Positions 13,601 through 24,688 of a stretch of 64,000 bases of DNA are shown here, piece after piece. Below the pieces are notes generated by a model. That model was not told the DNA's origin and searched no databases. It saw only the letters and a program-made list of their open reading frames with translations. The position numbers and the translations under genes were made by a program. Source of the DNA: Phragmites australis (Eukaryota > Streptophyta > Magnoliopsida > Poales > Poaceae); NCBI RefSeq assembly GCF_958298935.1, contig NC_084929.1, forward strand, positions 8,432,001 to 8,496,000, read 5' to 3'. Position 1 is the stretch's first letter, and each line of letters opens with the position of its first letter.

Positions 13601-13861
13601 GTTCAAGGAAAATAGTGTCATGTTATGCAAATTAGTTTCCAATGTGACAGAACTTGAAATTTGTATAAATTTAGGATAAGCTTTAATTTGTATCGAGGAC
13701 TTGTATGCATGATGTAAGAATATACTTTAATTTATATCGAGGGCATATATGGAGTAATAATATGTTTTAATTTATATTTCGGGCATGAATATGCTTTAAT
13801 TTATGTGCTTTAATTTAAGAAGCTTAATATGTAATAGAAGAATATTTCCAAAAAAAAAATA

Positions 13862-13985
13862 ATCAGTGCCAGTTTTAGGAAAAAATAGGCACTGATACGT
13901 TTCCACAGGCGGTTAACCTAAGAAACTGCCTGTGAAAATGCTTTTCCACAGGTGGTTTACCTATGGAACCGCTTGTAAAATTGAT
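13862..13985. repeat. Internal copy of CACTA subterminal repeats
   Basis: Between the two genes of the element lie two back-to-back motif pairs (CACAGGCGGTTAACC, then a CTGTG arm, and CACAGGTGGTTTACC with its arm), like those at both ends of the element. They are preceded by a small inverted repeat, ATCAGTGCC...GGCACTGAT (13862-13896). Such arrays are normally only near element ends. Confidence 0.7.
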
Positions 13986-13989
13986 TTCT

Positions 13990-14345
13990 ATAAATATATC
14001 CGCGCGAGGCTCCGAAAACCCAAGCCAATTGACGAAGTTTGCCCGCGCCATCAGGCTACCCAAGTTAACCGTGCCCTCTCCCTTTTCGCCGCGCCTCTCC
14101 CTCTGTCTGCCACTTGCCGCCCGCTCTCCCTCCCCGACGAGGAGGGCCACCCCATGACACCGCCGCCCCCGACAAGGTGGGGCCACCCCGTGCCCCGTCC
14201 CCCATGGTGGAGGACCACGTTGAGGAGGAGCCGCCGTGGACGAGCCGTCGAGGAGGAGCCACCGCTGCCGCCAAGGACGAGCCACCATTGCCGCCGAGGA
14301 GTCCGAGGCACCACCGCTTGAGCCACCAAGGAGGAGCCGCTGAGT
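13990..14345 (+). other. GC-rich leader or first exon of CACTA gene 2
   Basis: A strongly GC-rich stretch (GCC/GAG/CCG triplets) open in several frames on both strands, ending at a plausible splice donor (GTGAGTAG near 14347). The position, just after internal repeats and before AT-rich intron-like DNA, suggests the 5' exon of the second gene. No protein family is recognisable, and the overlapping ORFs reflect composition. Confidence 0.35.
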
Positions 14346-14395
14346 GGTGAGTAGCCATCCCCCTTTATACCCGACCGAGCCATCGTGCCATCGTG

Positions 14396-14541
14396 CTCTG
14401 TGTTGCTTGACCTAGACTTGATGGTGCTCTGATGAATGTGGTGCTCTGTGTGATGCTATATACACATACTCTGTGATGCTTGACCTAGACTTGATGGTGC
14501 TCTGATGAATGCGGTGCTCTGTGTGATGCTATATACACTTG
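14396..14541. repeat. Tandem duplication, 73-bp period, two copies
   Basis: GCTTGACCTAGACTTGATGG recurs 73 bp apart (14405 and 14478), and the flanking GTGCTCTG and GATGCTATATACAC blocks are repeated too. It lies in the presumed first intron of CACTA gene 2. Confidence 0.75.
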
Positions 14542-15916
14542 TTAAACCGAATGCATCTAATTGCTATACGATCATGCTCTTATGTATTTGCTATCTTGAT
14601 TAGGATTTTTAGTTATTTTCATTTCCAATGAAGCTTTCAATTGGCGATCTGTCACGCAGAGCCTTTTTAGTAGTGCTATGCCTCTTAGGGGCCCCTTAGA
14701 ATTATAAGAGCTTCATAGTAGTTTTAAGGATTTTAATCTTTAGGTATTCTTGATATTGTAAGATTGGGTTGCGAAATATCTGAAACTTGATATTTTTTTA
14801 GAAACCCCTGAGAACAAGATAGCATGGTTAATTTAAAGACATTACCCTTGTGAAAATATGTAATTTTGCAAAATCTCTATTGCACCATGCAAGGAAGACT
14901 TCAACATTGGGGATAAACTTTCCACATTATCTTACACAATAGCTCCAGAATTAGGAGGGAATCAAATATATGTAGTTGGAATATTTATCAGCCGGTCTTG
15001 TTTTTCTGAGAAAATTATGTGTAAATCCTATTATGTTTGATTTATTCACTGCTGGAAACCAGACATTTCTTGACAACGCCACTTACACGCATGCATGCAT
15101 GGTAACTAACCACACTTGTTGGTTGCAATAGTTTTTCTAAGCCTGATTCTAATTACAAAACTGATGGTAACTCAAAAATAAATTTACTTGCTAGAACAAT
15201 TCAGTCTTGTGGTGTATTGTTGTATTTTTTTAAGAGACAGTGTTATGGTTTAATGTTGAAGCAATTACTAGGAAGAGTAGGAACATAGCCAAAAAATTTA
15301 AATAATAATAATAAAAAAGACAAAGTTCTTAGTAAATTAGCTGTTTCATTTCTCTCTAAACACGGCGCTGATCTTAAGCTTGATATTTTAAAGGTTATGC
15401 AGTACTCAGTATAGAGTATCTCAATTGTTTTAGGATCTTCATGTTTTATGGTCAAAAAATGTTTTTCCCTAGAACTTGCATCCACCCAAGTACACAAGCA
15501 TGCATATATTTTATGTACCCGTTAAAACTGATTCTGTAAACTTTAGTCCATAACAAGAATATAATTTGTTTCACAAATTAAAGAGTAACAATAACACATA
15601 TATGCATCATTTTACCGCGCACGTGGAGCAAATGATCCTGATCACTTTTTGTTGAGAACATCATTGGCATCCGATATTTCGAAGATGATGGTGCATCCTC
15701 AGGGCAGTTTTCAATAAAACTAATATTGTGGACCTTGAAATTCTCCTGGTGTCAATTGACACAATCAGGTTAGTATGAAGATTCATTTTCCGAGAGAGAA
15801 TACTGCATAGTGTACTTCCATTTCAAGTATAGCACCGCAAAATGTTTTTGCATGTGCAAGCTTTAGACTCCTTCCTGTGAGAAAGCAGTACAGAATGCTT
15901 TAGTTTGTCTCTACTG
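14542..15916 (+). other. AT-rich intron-like stretch, no gene
   Basis: Non-coding AT-rich DNA between the GC-rich leader and the hAT insertion. Only short ORFs without motifs. Probably the left part of an intron of CACTA gene 2 that the hAT element entered. Confidence 0.4.
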
Positions 15917-16059
15917 TACTCATGCAGGCCCGGTCCTGAGATTTTTTGGGCCCGATGCGAAATTAAATATAAGGCCCTAAATATATTTAAATTGTTACCG
16001 ATAAAAACTTAAATTACATAAAAAACAATATTTATATGGAATACTTCAAACATATTACC

Positions 16060-18577
16060 TTAAAAATTTCTTCGGATATTTCTAGATGCGAAGTCATTGA
16101 TGATTGTATCAATATCAATCTCATCCAATAATTTCTTCTCAATGCATAAAGTTGCCAGACCGTTTAATCTTTCTTGTGACATTGTAGACCTCAAATGGTT
16201 CTTCAATAATTTCAACTTTGAAAAGCTTCTTTCAGCAGATGCCACAGTCACTGGTATAGTAAATAAGATCCGATAAGCAACAGAAATATTAGGATAACAA
16301 TCTGCATTTCTGACAAACTCAAAAATCTCCATGGCAGACATTGGTCTATCTGGTAAAGTCAACTGCATAACACTTAACTCAGAAATTAGATCATTTAACT
16401 CAACATCAGATGAACCCTTTAGAGAGAAAGTTTCTGCAAATTTAATGCAACGGTCTTTTAGTTCAATACCATCCAATGACTTCAAGATTGTTGAACTCAT
16501 TAAAAACCCAAATATACTTTTGAATTTTTGGAGTTCTTCAAATCTAGTTTTCAATGAAGTGATTGCCATATCAACCATAACAAAAAAGTAATCAACTTCA
16601 AAAGCCCTCTGAGCTTGCAAATTTGCTTCATTATAATCAGTTTCATCAAACTGTTTCTTCCTAATAGAACGACGTTTTACTGGAAATGATGCCTCTACAC
16701 CCATTTCAGATGCAATATCTTTGGCTATGATCAGACTAGAAGCAAATCCTTCATTTCTATAGCTGTGAAAGTAATTCATTATGCCTTCAATTTGCTGTAA
16801 GGTAGACTCAATGCACATGGACGGTGATTGCAACTTCTTACTCACAGTGTTAACAGCAAATAAAATGTCATGCCAAATAACCATACCAAGTATAAATTCA
16901 AAGCTGCCAAGCACTTCAAATAAATTTTTTGCATCACTCTTATCCTTGGGATCAGTATCATCAGCTTCCCTTAAATTTAACAAAGCTGACCTTAGCTCAG
17001 GAGCTTGATATCTAATTGGTTTTACACTTTTGATTCGACTCTCCCAACGAGTATTGCACAATAATTTCACAGTTAAACTTGGAATATGTTCGAGCAAAAC
17101 TTTCCATCTTTTGGTAGAACCAGAAAAAAATACATATATACGTTGCATAATTCCAAAAAATGAAATAGCTTTAGCACATGATTTAGCCATGTCACAAAGA
17201 GTAAGATTAAGACTGTGGCAAGCACATGGCATATACAAAGCTCTTCGATTAATATCAAGCAATCGTCTTTGCACCCCCTTGTGTTTTCCTTTCATGTTAG
17301 AGCCATTATCATAACCTTGACCCCTAATATCATCAATATTAAGACCAAAAGACTTGATAGAATCAATCAATACATTGAAAAGCCCTGAACCAGATGTATC
17401 ATCCACCATCAAGAAACCTAAAAAAAACTCCTCTAATTTTATTTTGCCATCGGACATATTAACACATCGTACCAACAAACTCATTTGCTCTTGATGACTC
17501 ACATCTGGGGTACAATCAAGGATAATGGAGAAATATTTTGCCTCTTTAACGATCTTTATGATAGAATTTGTAATATCAGAAGCCAAAAGAGAAACCAACT
17601 CATTCTGAATTTTATGACTAAGATAATGATAATGAATCTCATTGTTTTTAATACGTCTAAGATGGTCTTGCATCACCAAGTCAAATTCTGCAACCATCTC
17701 AACACAAGCTAAGAAATTGCCATTATGATCATTATAGAGTTGCTCATTGGATCCTCTAAAAGCCAAATTACGTTTACCAAGAAATTTGACAATGGCAATT
17801 ATTCTTAGTAAAACTTGTCTTATACGTTCTTTCTCCTTTGTGATTTGCTGTTGTAAATCTTTGTCAATTGTTTCACTTTTCCTCAGTCTAGCTCTCAGTT
17901 CATTCCAAGAGGTCATGTTGGTAATATGCTCAACACTAACTTCATGTTCTTTTAGCCTCTCACTAATATGCCTCCAATCTCTAAATCCATCACGCACCCA
18001 ATGAACTCTTGCAATTTCTAGAATTGAAAATCTTACAACAAAAGCAAAACACTCTATCAACGTGCTTCGAATACACTAACCATTTTCTGTCATGAACCTC
18101 CCCATTGCTCATTTTTCTAGAGAAATGAGCATACGAAAAATGTCTTGAGTTGTCATCTAAAGGAAATACAATATTTTCTTCTCTTATATGCCCCTTCTCC
18201 ACTAATATGTCCCTAGCTTTGTTATCAAGATTATCCCAATTTCTTGGATCATAAATATCCGTAGTAAAAACCGGCTGCTCATCAACACTAGCAGATTCTG
18301 TAGCAGATGAATTAAATATGTTGTCATGACCACTTACATTGTTATCATCCTCGTTGATGTCAACATTGTCTTCCGTAGGGTTAGGGCACTGGTCATCATC
18401 GTTCACATTAGTTTGTTCCTCCACAGCAACTATCGCCCACTCATCTGAGGTTCGTGAACTACCCGTATTACTCCTTAAGAATTTGTCCATTGCCCCCTTC
18501 TGTGATTCTATTAACTCATCCACCTGTTTTCTCTTTTTCCTTTTTTCACTACCCGATGCGTACTTTCTCAATGTCAT
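16060..18577 (-). pseudogene. hAT transposase (TTF-type zinc finger, DUF4371-like, hAT dimerisation domain), one frameshift
   Basis: ATG at 18577-18575. The first ORF has a basic N-terminus (KRKKRKQ), an acidic linker and a TTF-type zinc-finger region (YDPRNWDNLD ... FCFCCKIFN). It reaches a stop at 17990. The second frame takes over at about 17992 with [17 protein letters not shown] and runs open to 16060. Recognisable core blocks are SIILDCTPD (first catalytic Asp region), [25 protein letters not shown] and the C-terminal dimerisation block [16 protein letters not shown]. One single-base shift near 17990-18000 joins both parts into about 840 residues, near the usual family length. There are no internal stops otherwise. 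A nearly intact, possibly very young transposase, or a sequencing error at the shift. A spliced intron is less likely because homology is continuous. Confidence 0.88.
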
Positions 18578-18954
18578 AATACCTAGGACGAACTGATAAT
18601 TGAAAAGATTAACAATTTAACATGTTAGTGGTTGAACTCATATAAATTACAAAGTCACAAAACTAAAAAAATATAAGAATAATTGAAATTAACCTTAAAA
18701 CTGATTTCTGAAATCTGCTGCCTGCTGGCTGCTGCTCTGTACTCAGTACACAGTACTCAGACCTAGTAGAGAGAAGTGACCACTCTGAAATTGCACCTGG
18801 TGTGAGGGGCATAAACGGAAATAATCTTGCTCACCGCCACTAGCTGCAAGCCTACAAATCTGCAATGCGTCTCCTTGCTATAAAAATGGCATTGACATTC
18901 AGAAGCATCGTACAAGCTAGCTTTCAGCGATTGCCAGATGCCCAGACACTAGAG

Positions 18955-19690
18955 TGATGTCGAGCGAGGAATCCGAGGATGAAGTCCCGACTCCGGTCTC
19001 CGGGGCTCTGGGCTCCGGCCTCCGGGCGGACCGCGGACGGCAGACCAGGGGCCAGGCAGGAGGGCGGACTGCGGTCAGCGGGCACCGGCCACCGGGGCAC
19101 TGGGCGGACGGCGGACGCCGCGGACCAGGGGGGCTGCGGCCTGCGGGCCCAGGGACCAGGCAGGAGGGCGGACTGCGGTCAGCGGGCACCGGCCACCGGG
19201 GCACCTAGCAGACGGCGGACGCCGTGGACCAGGGGGGGCTGCGGCCTGCGGGCACCGGGCACCGGCCACCGGGCGGATGGCGGACCCGCGGACGGCGGTC
19301 GACGGACCGCGGACAGGGCCCAGGCGGACGGCGGTGGGTCGGCGGACCATGGGACCAGGGCGGGCACCGGGCCACCGGCCGACGGGCGACGGCGGACCGG
19401 CCAGGCGCGCCGACGCCGTGATTCCGCGAGTTCGCGATGGCAGACGGCAGCAGGTTCGGAGTTCGGTTCGATTCTTTGGCGGCGCTATGCAATCCTGATT
19501 CCTGAATTCCTGATTACGTCGGTTCGGTTTGAGTGTTCGGCGCAGGCCTGCTTTGGCGCTTGGCGGCGCGGCGTCTCGCTGAGTCGGGCCCTCGGCAGCT
19601 CGGCGGCGTCTCGCGGCCTACGGGCTACCCGCTGCGAGCCTGCGAGTTGGGGGCCCCTGCGAGTTGGGGGCCCGGAGCGGCCGCACTGCT
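18955..19690. repeat. GC-rich minisatellite-like region in the hAT leader
   Basis: Very GC-rich DNA with short CGGACGGCGG, CACCGGGC and GACCAGGG blocks. A copy of about 104 bp is tandemly duplicated: CCAGGCAGGAGGGCGGACTG occurs at 19052 and again at 19156. It lies between the hAT right end and the transposase start codon, so it would be the promoter or 5' leader. Overlapping open frames on both strands come from the composition, not from coding. Confidence 0.8.
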
Positions 19691-19728
19691 CGCCCCCCGG
19701 CCCCCCAAGGGCCGGCCCTGTACTCATG

Positions 19729-20597
19729 ACATGACCCATGCATGCATGGTGGCTTTTAACCTTAACCACAAATTCATTATGGACGCTGCAGATGGAAAAA
19801 TGTAGTTCAAATAAGACATACTGAAAAACTGTTTGATTTTGTTTGTGTCATCATACTGTTTGATTTTGTTTAATTAGGAATTTCTATCACTTTGAAATGT
19901 AGTTCAAATAAGACATACTGAAAAACTAAAACTACCTTTCATTCCAAATATGCGTCATCATTTTGAAATAATATATTCTGGAATTACAAATTTCTGTTCT
20001 GGTTTCCCCACATGTGTTATATGTGTTGAAATATGGTCATCAAATTGAAATAATCTAGTGTAGTAGAACTGGACTTAGCTGGTCCAGTGAAAGCTCCTAC
20101 AAGCATGCAGAAATATGAATTGATTGTCATGGTTGAGAGCTCATCATACAGCCTTTTTTTATTGTTTCAAGGGAGGATAATCTTGCTGAAATGTTTGTGT
20201 GATTAGCAACAAGGGGTCAAGATTTGCTAGTTTTAACTTGCCTTAGATCTTTCTTAAATGTTCCCAGGTTAAAGCAAAAAATGTTCCGCTCAATGAGAAA
20301 TTGTTTGAAAAAGTGACTGAGAAAAATACAAAATCTCATGTAGACCTAATTATAAGCATCAATAGCCCGGTTCGAAGCAAGCCCAAGCCTGACCTGGGTC
20401 CATCTAGGGCGCATACAACACCTCAACCTCTCCTTGACTTCTTTTCTTTCCTCTAAAATAATATTACCCAATGCAATTTGATCTTTATTGCATCTTGCTT
20501 CAGAATGGCATATTGGAACTAGAAATTTCATTGATGAATCATTGCATACTTGTTAGTTTTTTCTAGGCAATAATAATCCAGCAGTCGATTAAGTACC
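19729..20597 (+). other. CACTA intron-like stretch with a direct repeat
   Basis: AT-rich non-coding DNA right of the hAT insertion. A 30-bp block beginning TGTAGTTCAAATAAGACATA is present at 19801 and again at 19896. No gene recognised. Confidence 0.5.
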
Positions 20598-22222
20598 ATG
20601 GGGCAGAAGAGGACATTAACCCCTAAGAAACCAGAAGCAAACAGAATGTTGGATAGGAGCCTAAGCCCCCCGAAGAAACCAGAAGCACAGAGGATGCTCG
20701 CAATAGAGGCCTCCCCGGCACAGAGGCCGCTCGCTATAGAGGGTGCCCCAGCACAAGATGGGGCGGATGCAAGCAGGAGGTCGGATAGAAGCCTAAGCCC
20801 ACACCAGCCGTCCTCCTCTGACAGCAGCGAAAGCTCGGGCTCGTAGCATAGCCTGAGCCATGTTCCGTGCGATCGGGAGAGCCGACGTCGGGAAATTGAC
20901 AATGAGTACGATCCCGCAGAAGAGGTATTTAGTTGAGTCAATGCATTTTATATTTCTTAAATGGAGGAATATTTTTTGTTTATGTAAACTCTCATTTTTC
21001 TCTCTAGAGGGTGAGGGTACAAAGATCTTCACGTCGATCATCTGCACCACAACCTTCTGTGCCACAATCTTCTGCTCCCTTTGTGCCCGAAACTTCGGGT
21101 CCCTCTAGCGGTATGCTGAAACGAAGACGGGGAGAGCGAAGCAGAAACAAGTTGTCATCTGACATTTATACAATAACGCAAGTCGGTGTTGAAGGAGAGC
21201 CTGTTGCACCTCGTGAGGCCTGCGCCAAATTCTGTAACAGTTGTAGATTTCTTGTCAAGGAGTACATCCCAATTACTATAACTGCTTGATGATTGCTGTC
21301 GGAAGAGACAAAGGAGTTCCTGTGGGCAACATTACAGAGAACCATCCGATTCCCCTTGGGAACAGAGGAAACCGCCAAACAGAATGTATTGAAAACTATG
21401 GGAAAGAGCTTTCGGGGCTAGAAGAGTGAGCTGAATAAGGACTTCGTGAAGAAGAACTTGGCACCCTTTAATAAATATGGAAAGATTACATCAGACCAAT
21501 GGGCGGAGTTTGTTAGGCAGAAGACCACACCTGAGGCCATCAAACTGGGTGAATCTTTTAAGCACTTTGCGAAGAAGAACAAGTACCACCATCACATGGG
21601 CTCATTCGGGTACACCCCCAAAATTTCTGAATGGAGGAGGCAAGAAGAAGAGGCTGCTTGTGCTGGGAAACCCAACCATTTGGAAAATTATGATGAGCGA
21701 AGCAGGAACTGGGTCTACACTAGGTTAGAACGAACTTAGTCTGGGGACTTAGCCTTCAAAAGCCCTGAGACCATGGAAGTCACCCAGACCATTCAAAAGA
21801 TTGCTAACGAAGGGTCTCTAGAGCCTGACAAGGAGAATGACTTGCTTACCAAGGCCCTAGGGAACACGGAACACCCAGGTTGCACTCGAGGCATCAGATC
21901 AAAAGTGGGCTAGAAGCATGCGTTCCCAGACGCCATGGGCCAGTACAAGACCCGTAAAAGATATAAGAAGACCCTAGAGAAAGAGATACAAGAACAGGTT
22001 AAGGTCCAGTTCATGAAAATGTGGAATGAAAAGGAGAAGGAAAGGGCAAAATTATTGATGATAGAGCAACCAACCAGCCTAGGCTTTCGGAGTAGCGTTG
22101 GGTCCACGTAGGCCAATTACCTGAGATATCCTATGGATGATATCACAGAGGCCACCCCTTGCATGCTACATGTTCCAGTCGGCAAGGGAGACTTCACTAT
22201 CGAGGCTGCCACGGGCCAGGCC
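20598..22222 (+). pseudogene. CACTA gene 2, first part: Transposase_24-like (Ptta/En/Spm family)
   Basis: Exon-like pieces: 20598 to about 20920 (Ser/Pro-rich, with three KKPEA/PLAIE-type repeats) and 21010-21290 (basic, RRGERSRNK). From 21290 on is the conserved block: KSELNKDFVKKNLAPF, ITSDQWAEFVRQKTTPEA, KNKYHHHMGSFGY, then RSRNWVYTRLE at about 21700, a lysine-rich coiled region to about 22110, and a short tail to 22222. A probable donor is near 20922 (GAAGAGGTATTT). Stops at 21287, 21419, 21739 and 21911 break it. The frame is then cut by the solo LTR at 22223 and resumes at 24689. In related elements this protein is thought to bind subterminal repeats; here that is inference. Confidence 0.75.
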
Positions 22223-24688
22223 TGTAATGCCCCAAAAATCATATAAATAAGTGTTGATCGGACATTTTAAAGAGGATGCAAAAGGTTGACCTTTTGACCC
22301 GTCACTCGGATGGACGATCGGAGACCACGGATGCGTAGGGCTCGTCGAAACGATTCCGTTTGACTACTCACATGTTATGTTCGGACTTCGGAACATGAAG
22401 CTGCAAATTGGACGCTTGAGATTCAAAGAGAAAAAAAAAGAGACCATCCTTTTCTTCTTAACCCTAGAGTCCTGCTCTCTCCCTCCCCACAGCAGCAGCC
22501 ACCCTACCTTTTTCTATACTGCACGTAGAAGGAAGAAAGAGAGGGGAAAAGAAGAAAGAAGGGGGAGGAGGAAGAAGGGGGCCGTTGCCCCTCTCACCCA
22601 GGTAGGAATTCCTCTCCTATTTTCCTTGTACTGAGCTCCTCCCCATCCCCTCTGATCTGCATCTTGTGGATTGTGGAGCTGCTGGTCTGTGCAGCAGCAA
22701 GGAAGAAGGATAAAGGGAGAAGGGAAGAAGAAGGGAAGGAGAAGGAGGAGAAGAAAGAGGAAAACCATGAGCTCTTGTCAAGTTGCTCGTGGTTTCACTA
22801 GGTGAGGATTCTCCACCCTAATCCCCTCCTTTTGGGTTGATTTTTGTGGTTTAGATCTCGAGTTTAGAGGGGGCTTAGGTTGAGGTTTGGTCGAAATCTG
22901 TTTCGTCCTCGTTCTGAAAACCGTTAGTTTTGTGCAGTCCCTGTTCAACATCATTTTTGGGCATGTTAGCTTCTGAAATAAATTTTCCCACCATGGACAA
23001 AGTTGTAGGAGACTTCAATAGCTTTCTTTTGGCACCAAGATTACCCTCATAGCATCTGTAGTTTGAGATATATCATCATTTCAACTTGACTGATTTTCTC
23101 TGTCAAGAATCTGGACAGTAGTAGATCAAACCAGTTTTTTGCCATCATATTGGAATATTTTTAGGATTCGATCTGAAGAAAAGTTGTAGAGTTTTTCATA
23201 ATATTTCCAACGGCGTAGAGAACGTTATCATAGGATGAGTAGAACTCCAGTTATGGCCTCTTAAAAGTTGCTGCTGTTGTTTCATCGTCAGAAAGTTCAG
23301 TCATGTTCAGAGCATGCTTTGGCCACCTTAGGGGCTTCAAATACAAAAAGCTATAACTAGAAAGTGGTAGACAATGGAGTTTTATAGCTTCTGTGAAATT
23401 TTTATAATTTTTGAATTTGTGTATTAATTACGGGAAAATTGTGAAGCCCTACTGCTTTTATCAGTAGAATGATGTATATGCTGTTTTTGTGGTTCTCTTT
23501 TGAGCGACGGCTTGGGGTGTTAGGATGTGTTTCCTATTGTATGTGCATGCTTGTATGAATGTTTTGCTGATGTGTGGTTCATAATCAGGTGGTGGTGCTC
23601 CTGATCGTGTTTGAAGGTTGTCGGTTGTATCGAAAAAAGGCAAGTAAACGTAGTGGTTGCTTTGCTACTAGCTTTAACTTGCTATTCATTCTACCTCCAC
23701 CTAAATTATATGTTCAGAACCATGATCCATTTAATATGAACTGATTAATTGATGTTTTTGATGAGGTGAGGCAGATTACTTGTTTATATGTGGTTATATT
23801 GCCTTATGCTCTCATATCCATGAAGATTGTTATTATTGTGGTATATGTGGTTGATGAAGGCTATGAGGTGATATGGTATTTATAGTTTCATATGTATTCA
23901 TTTGCATTGCACCTCATATGAAATAATATGTCGCCGTTTGTTGGCCGTGACTTGTACCGGTACACACCGTACGTTACCCGAGGAGGGGTACGGTGCAGCT
24001 TTACACCTTGTTGGGTGTAAAGGCAGTGGAGATGCATTTGCATTGTATTTGCATTTTACAGTATTTAATTGAATTATTTCCTTATTGAAGTGGATGTTGA
24101 GAAGCGAATGCCTCTCCAGAAGATATGAGGATGTGGTTTAATCTTTTTAGATGAGGTTTATGATAATCTTGGATGTCTAACTTGGTTTGTTTTTATGCTA
24201 TTGTTACTCTCTTTTAAATCGATGTCTAATGAACTTGTAGTTTAAATAGCTTGTTAAAACAGTCTGCTTGCTGAGATTTTATATCTCACTCCTCTTAATA
24301 ACCTTTCCAGGTGCTTGATGCTTGCTTGCTTGGATGGGATGGGAGTAGCAGCACTTCTACATGTTATAATCACACATATTAATGCAGTAGTGGTGTTGTA
24401 ATAATAATGCAAGTGTTGGAGTTGTTTAGCTCTTAGTGTTGCTTAGCGTTGGTAAACTTGTTTTAGTTTGCTTTGTTGGAGGTCAAAAATTTAATGCCTT
24501 AATGCATTGGTTTTGCTAGGATACTTATGTGTTAGTGTACGGTTTTATTTATGCACCCTATATCTATGTTGTTGCTTCCGCTTTATCTTGTTTTAGAGGA
24601 GATGCTGCCGAAATTTTATAATTTTGGCAAGTCAAGTGGAGTAGTTTGTAGTAACATTCCAGGTTTTCGCGGTGTCTATGGTGTTACA
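22223..24688. mobile_element. Gypsy-type solo LTR inside CACTA gene 2
   Basis: It starts TGTAATGCCCCAAAAAT and ends GGTGTTACA, an inverted pair (TGTAA/TTACA) of the kind seen in large grass gypsy LTRs. Flanks are AGGCC (22218-22222) and AGGCT (24689-24693): a 5-bp target duplication with one difference. There is no gag or pol, so it is a solo LTR of about 2.5 kb. The interior has a GAGG/AAGAAGG purine-rich tract near 22540-22760. The interrupted frame of the CACTA gene resumes directly after it. Confidence 0.8.

Larger units (their letters stand above)
15925..19720 (-). mobile_element. hAT transposon (TTF/ZMYM-like type) with intact ends
   Basis: The left end starts CAGGCCCGGTCCTGAG. The right end, read on the minus strand, starts CAGGGCCGGCCCTTGG, an imperfect inverted repeat typical of plant hAT elements of this type. 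Both are flanked by an identical 8-bp duplication, TACTCATG (15917-15924 and 19721-19728), the hallmark of hAT insertion. Length is 3,796 bp. It carries one transposase gene (16060-18577, minus) and a very GC-rich repetitive leader (18955-19690). It sits inside an intron-like part of the older CACTA element. The perfect duplication and near-intact gene suggest recent insertion. Confidence 0.9.

Noticed and set aside
13875..14383. Several overlapping open frames in both directions
   Set aside because: GC-rich leader with CCG/GAG triplets and no domain. Kept only as a possible first exon.
18917..19805. Overlapping open frames of up to 251 residues on both strands
   Set aside because: They are in GC-rich repetitive DNA of the hAT leader, overlap in several frames and show only Arg/Pro/Gly-rich low-complexity sequence.
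22377..22768. Lys/Arg- and Pro/Phe-rich frames in the purine tract
   Set aside because: Low-complexity sequence inside the solo LTR 22223-24688.
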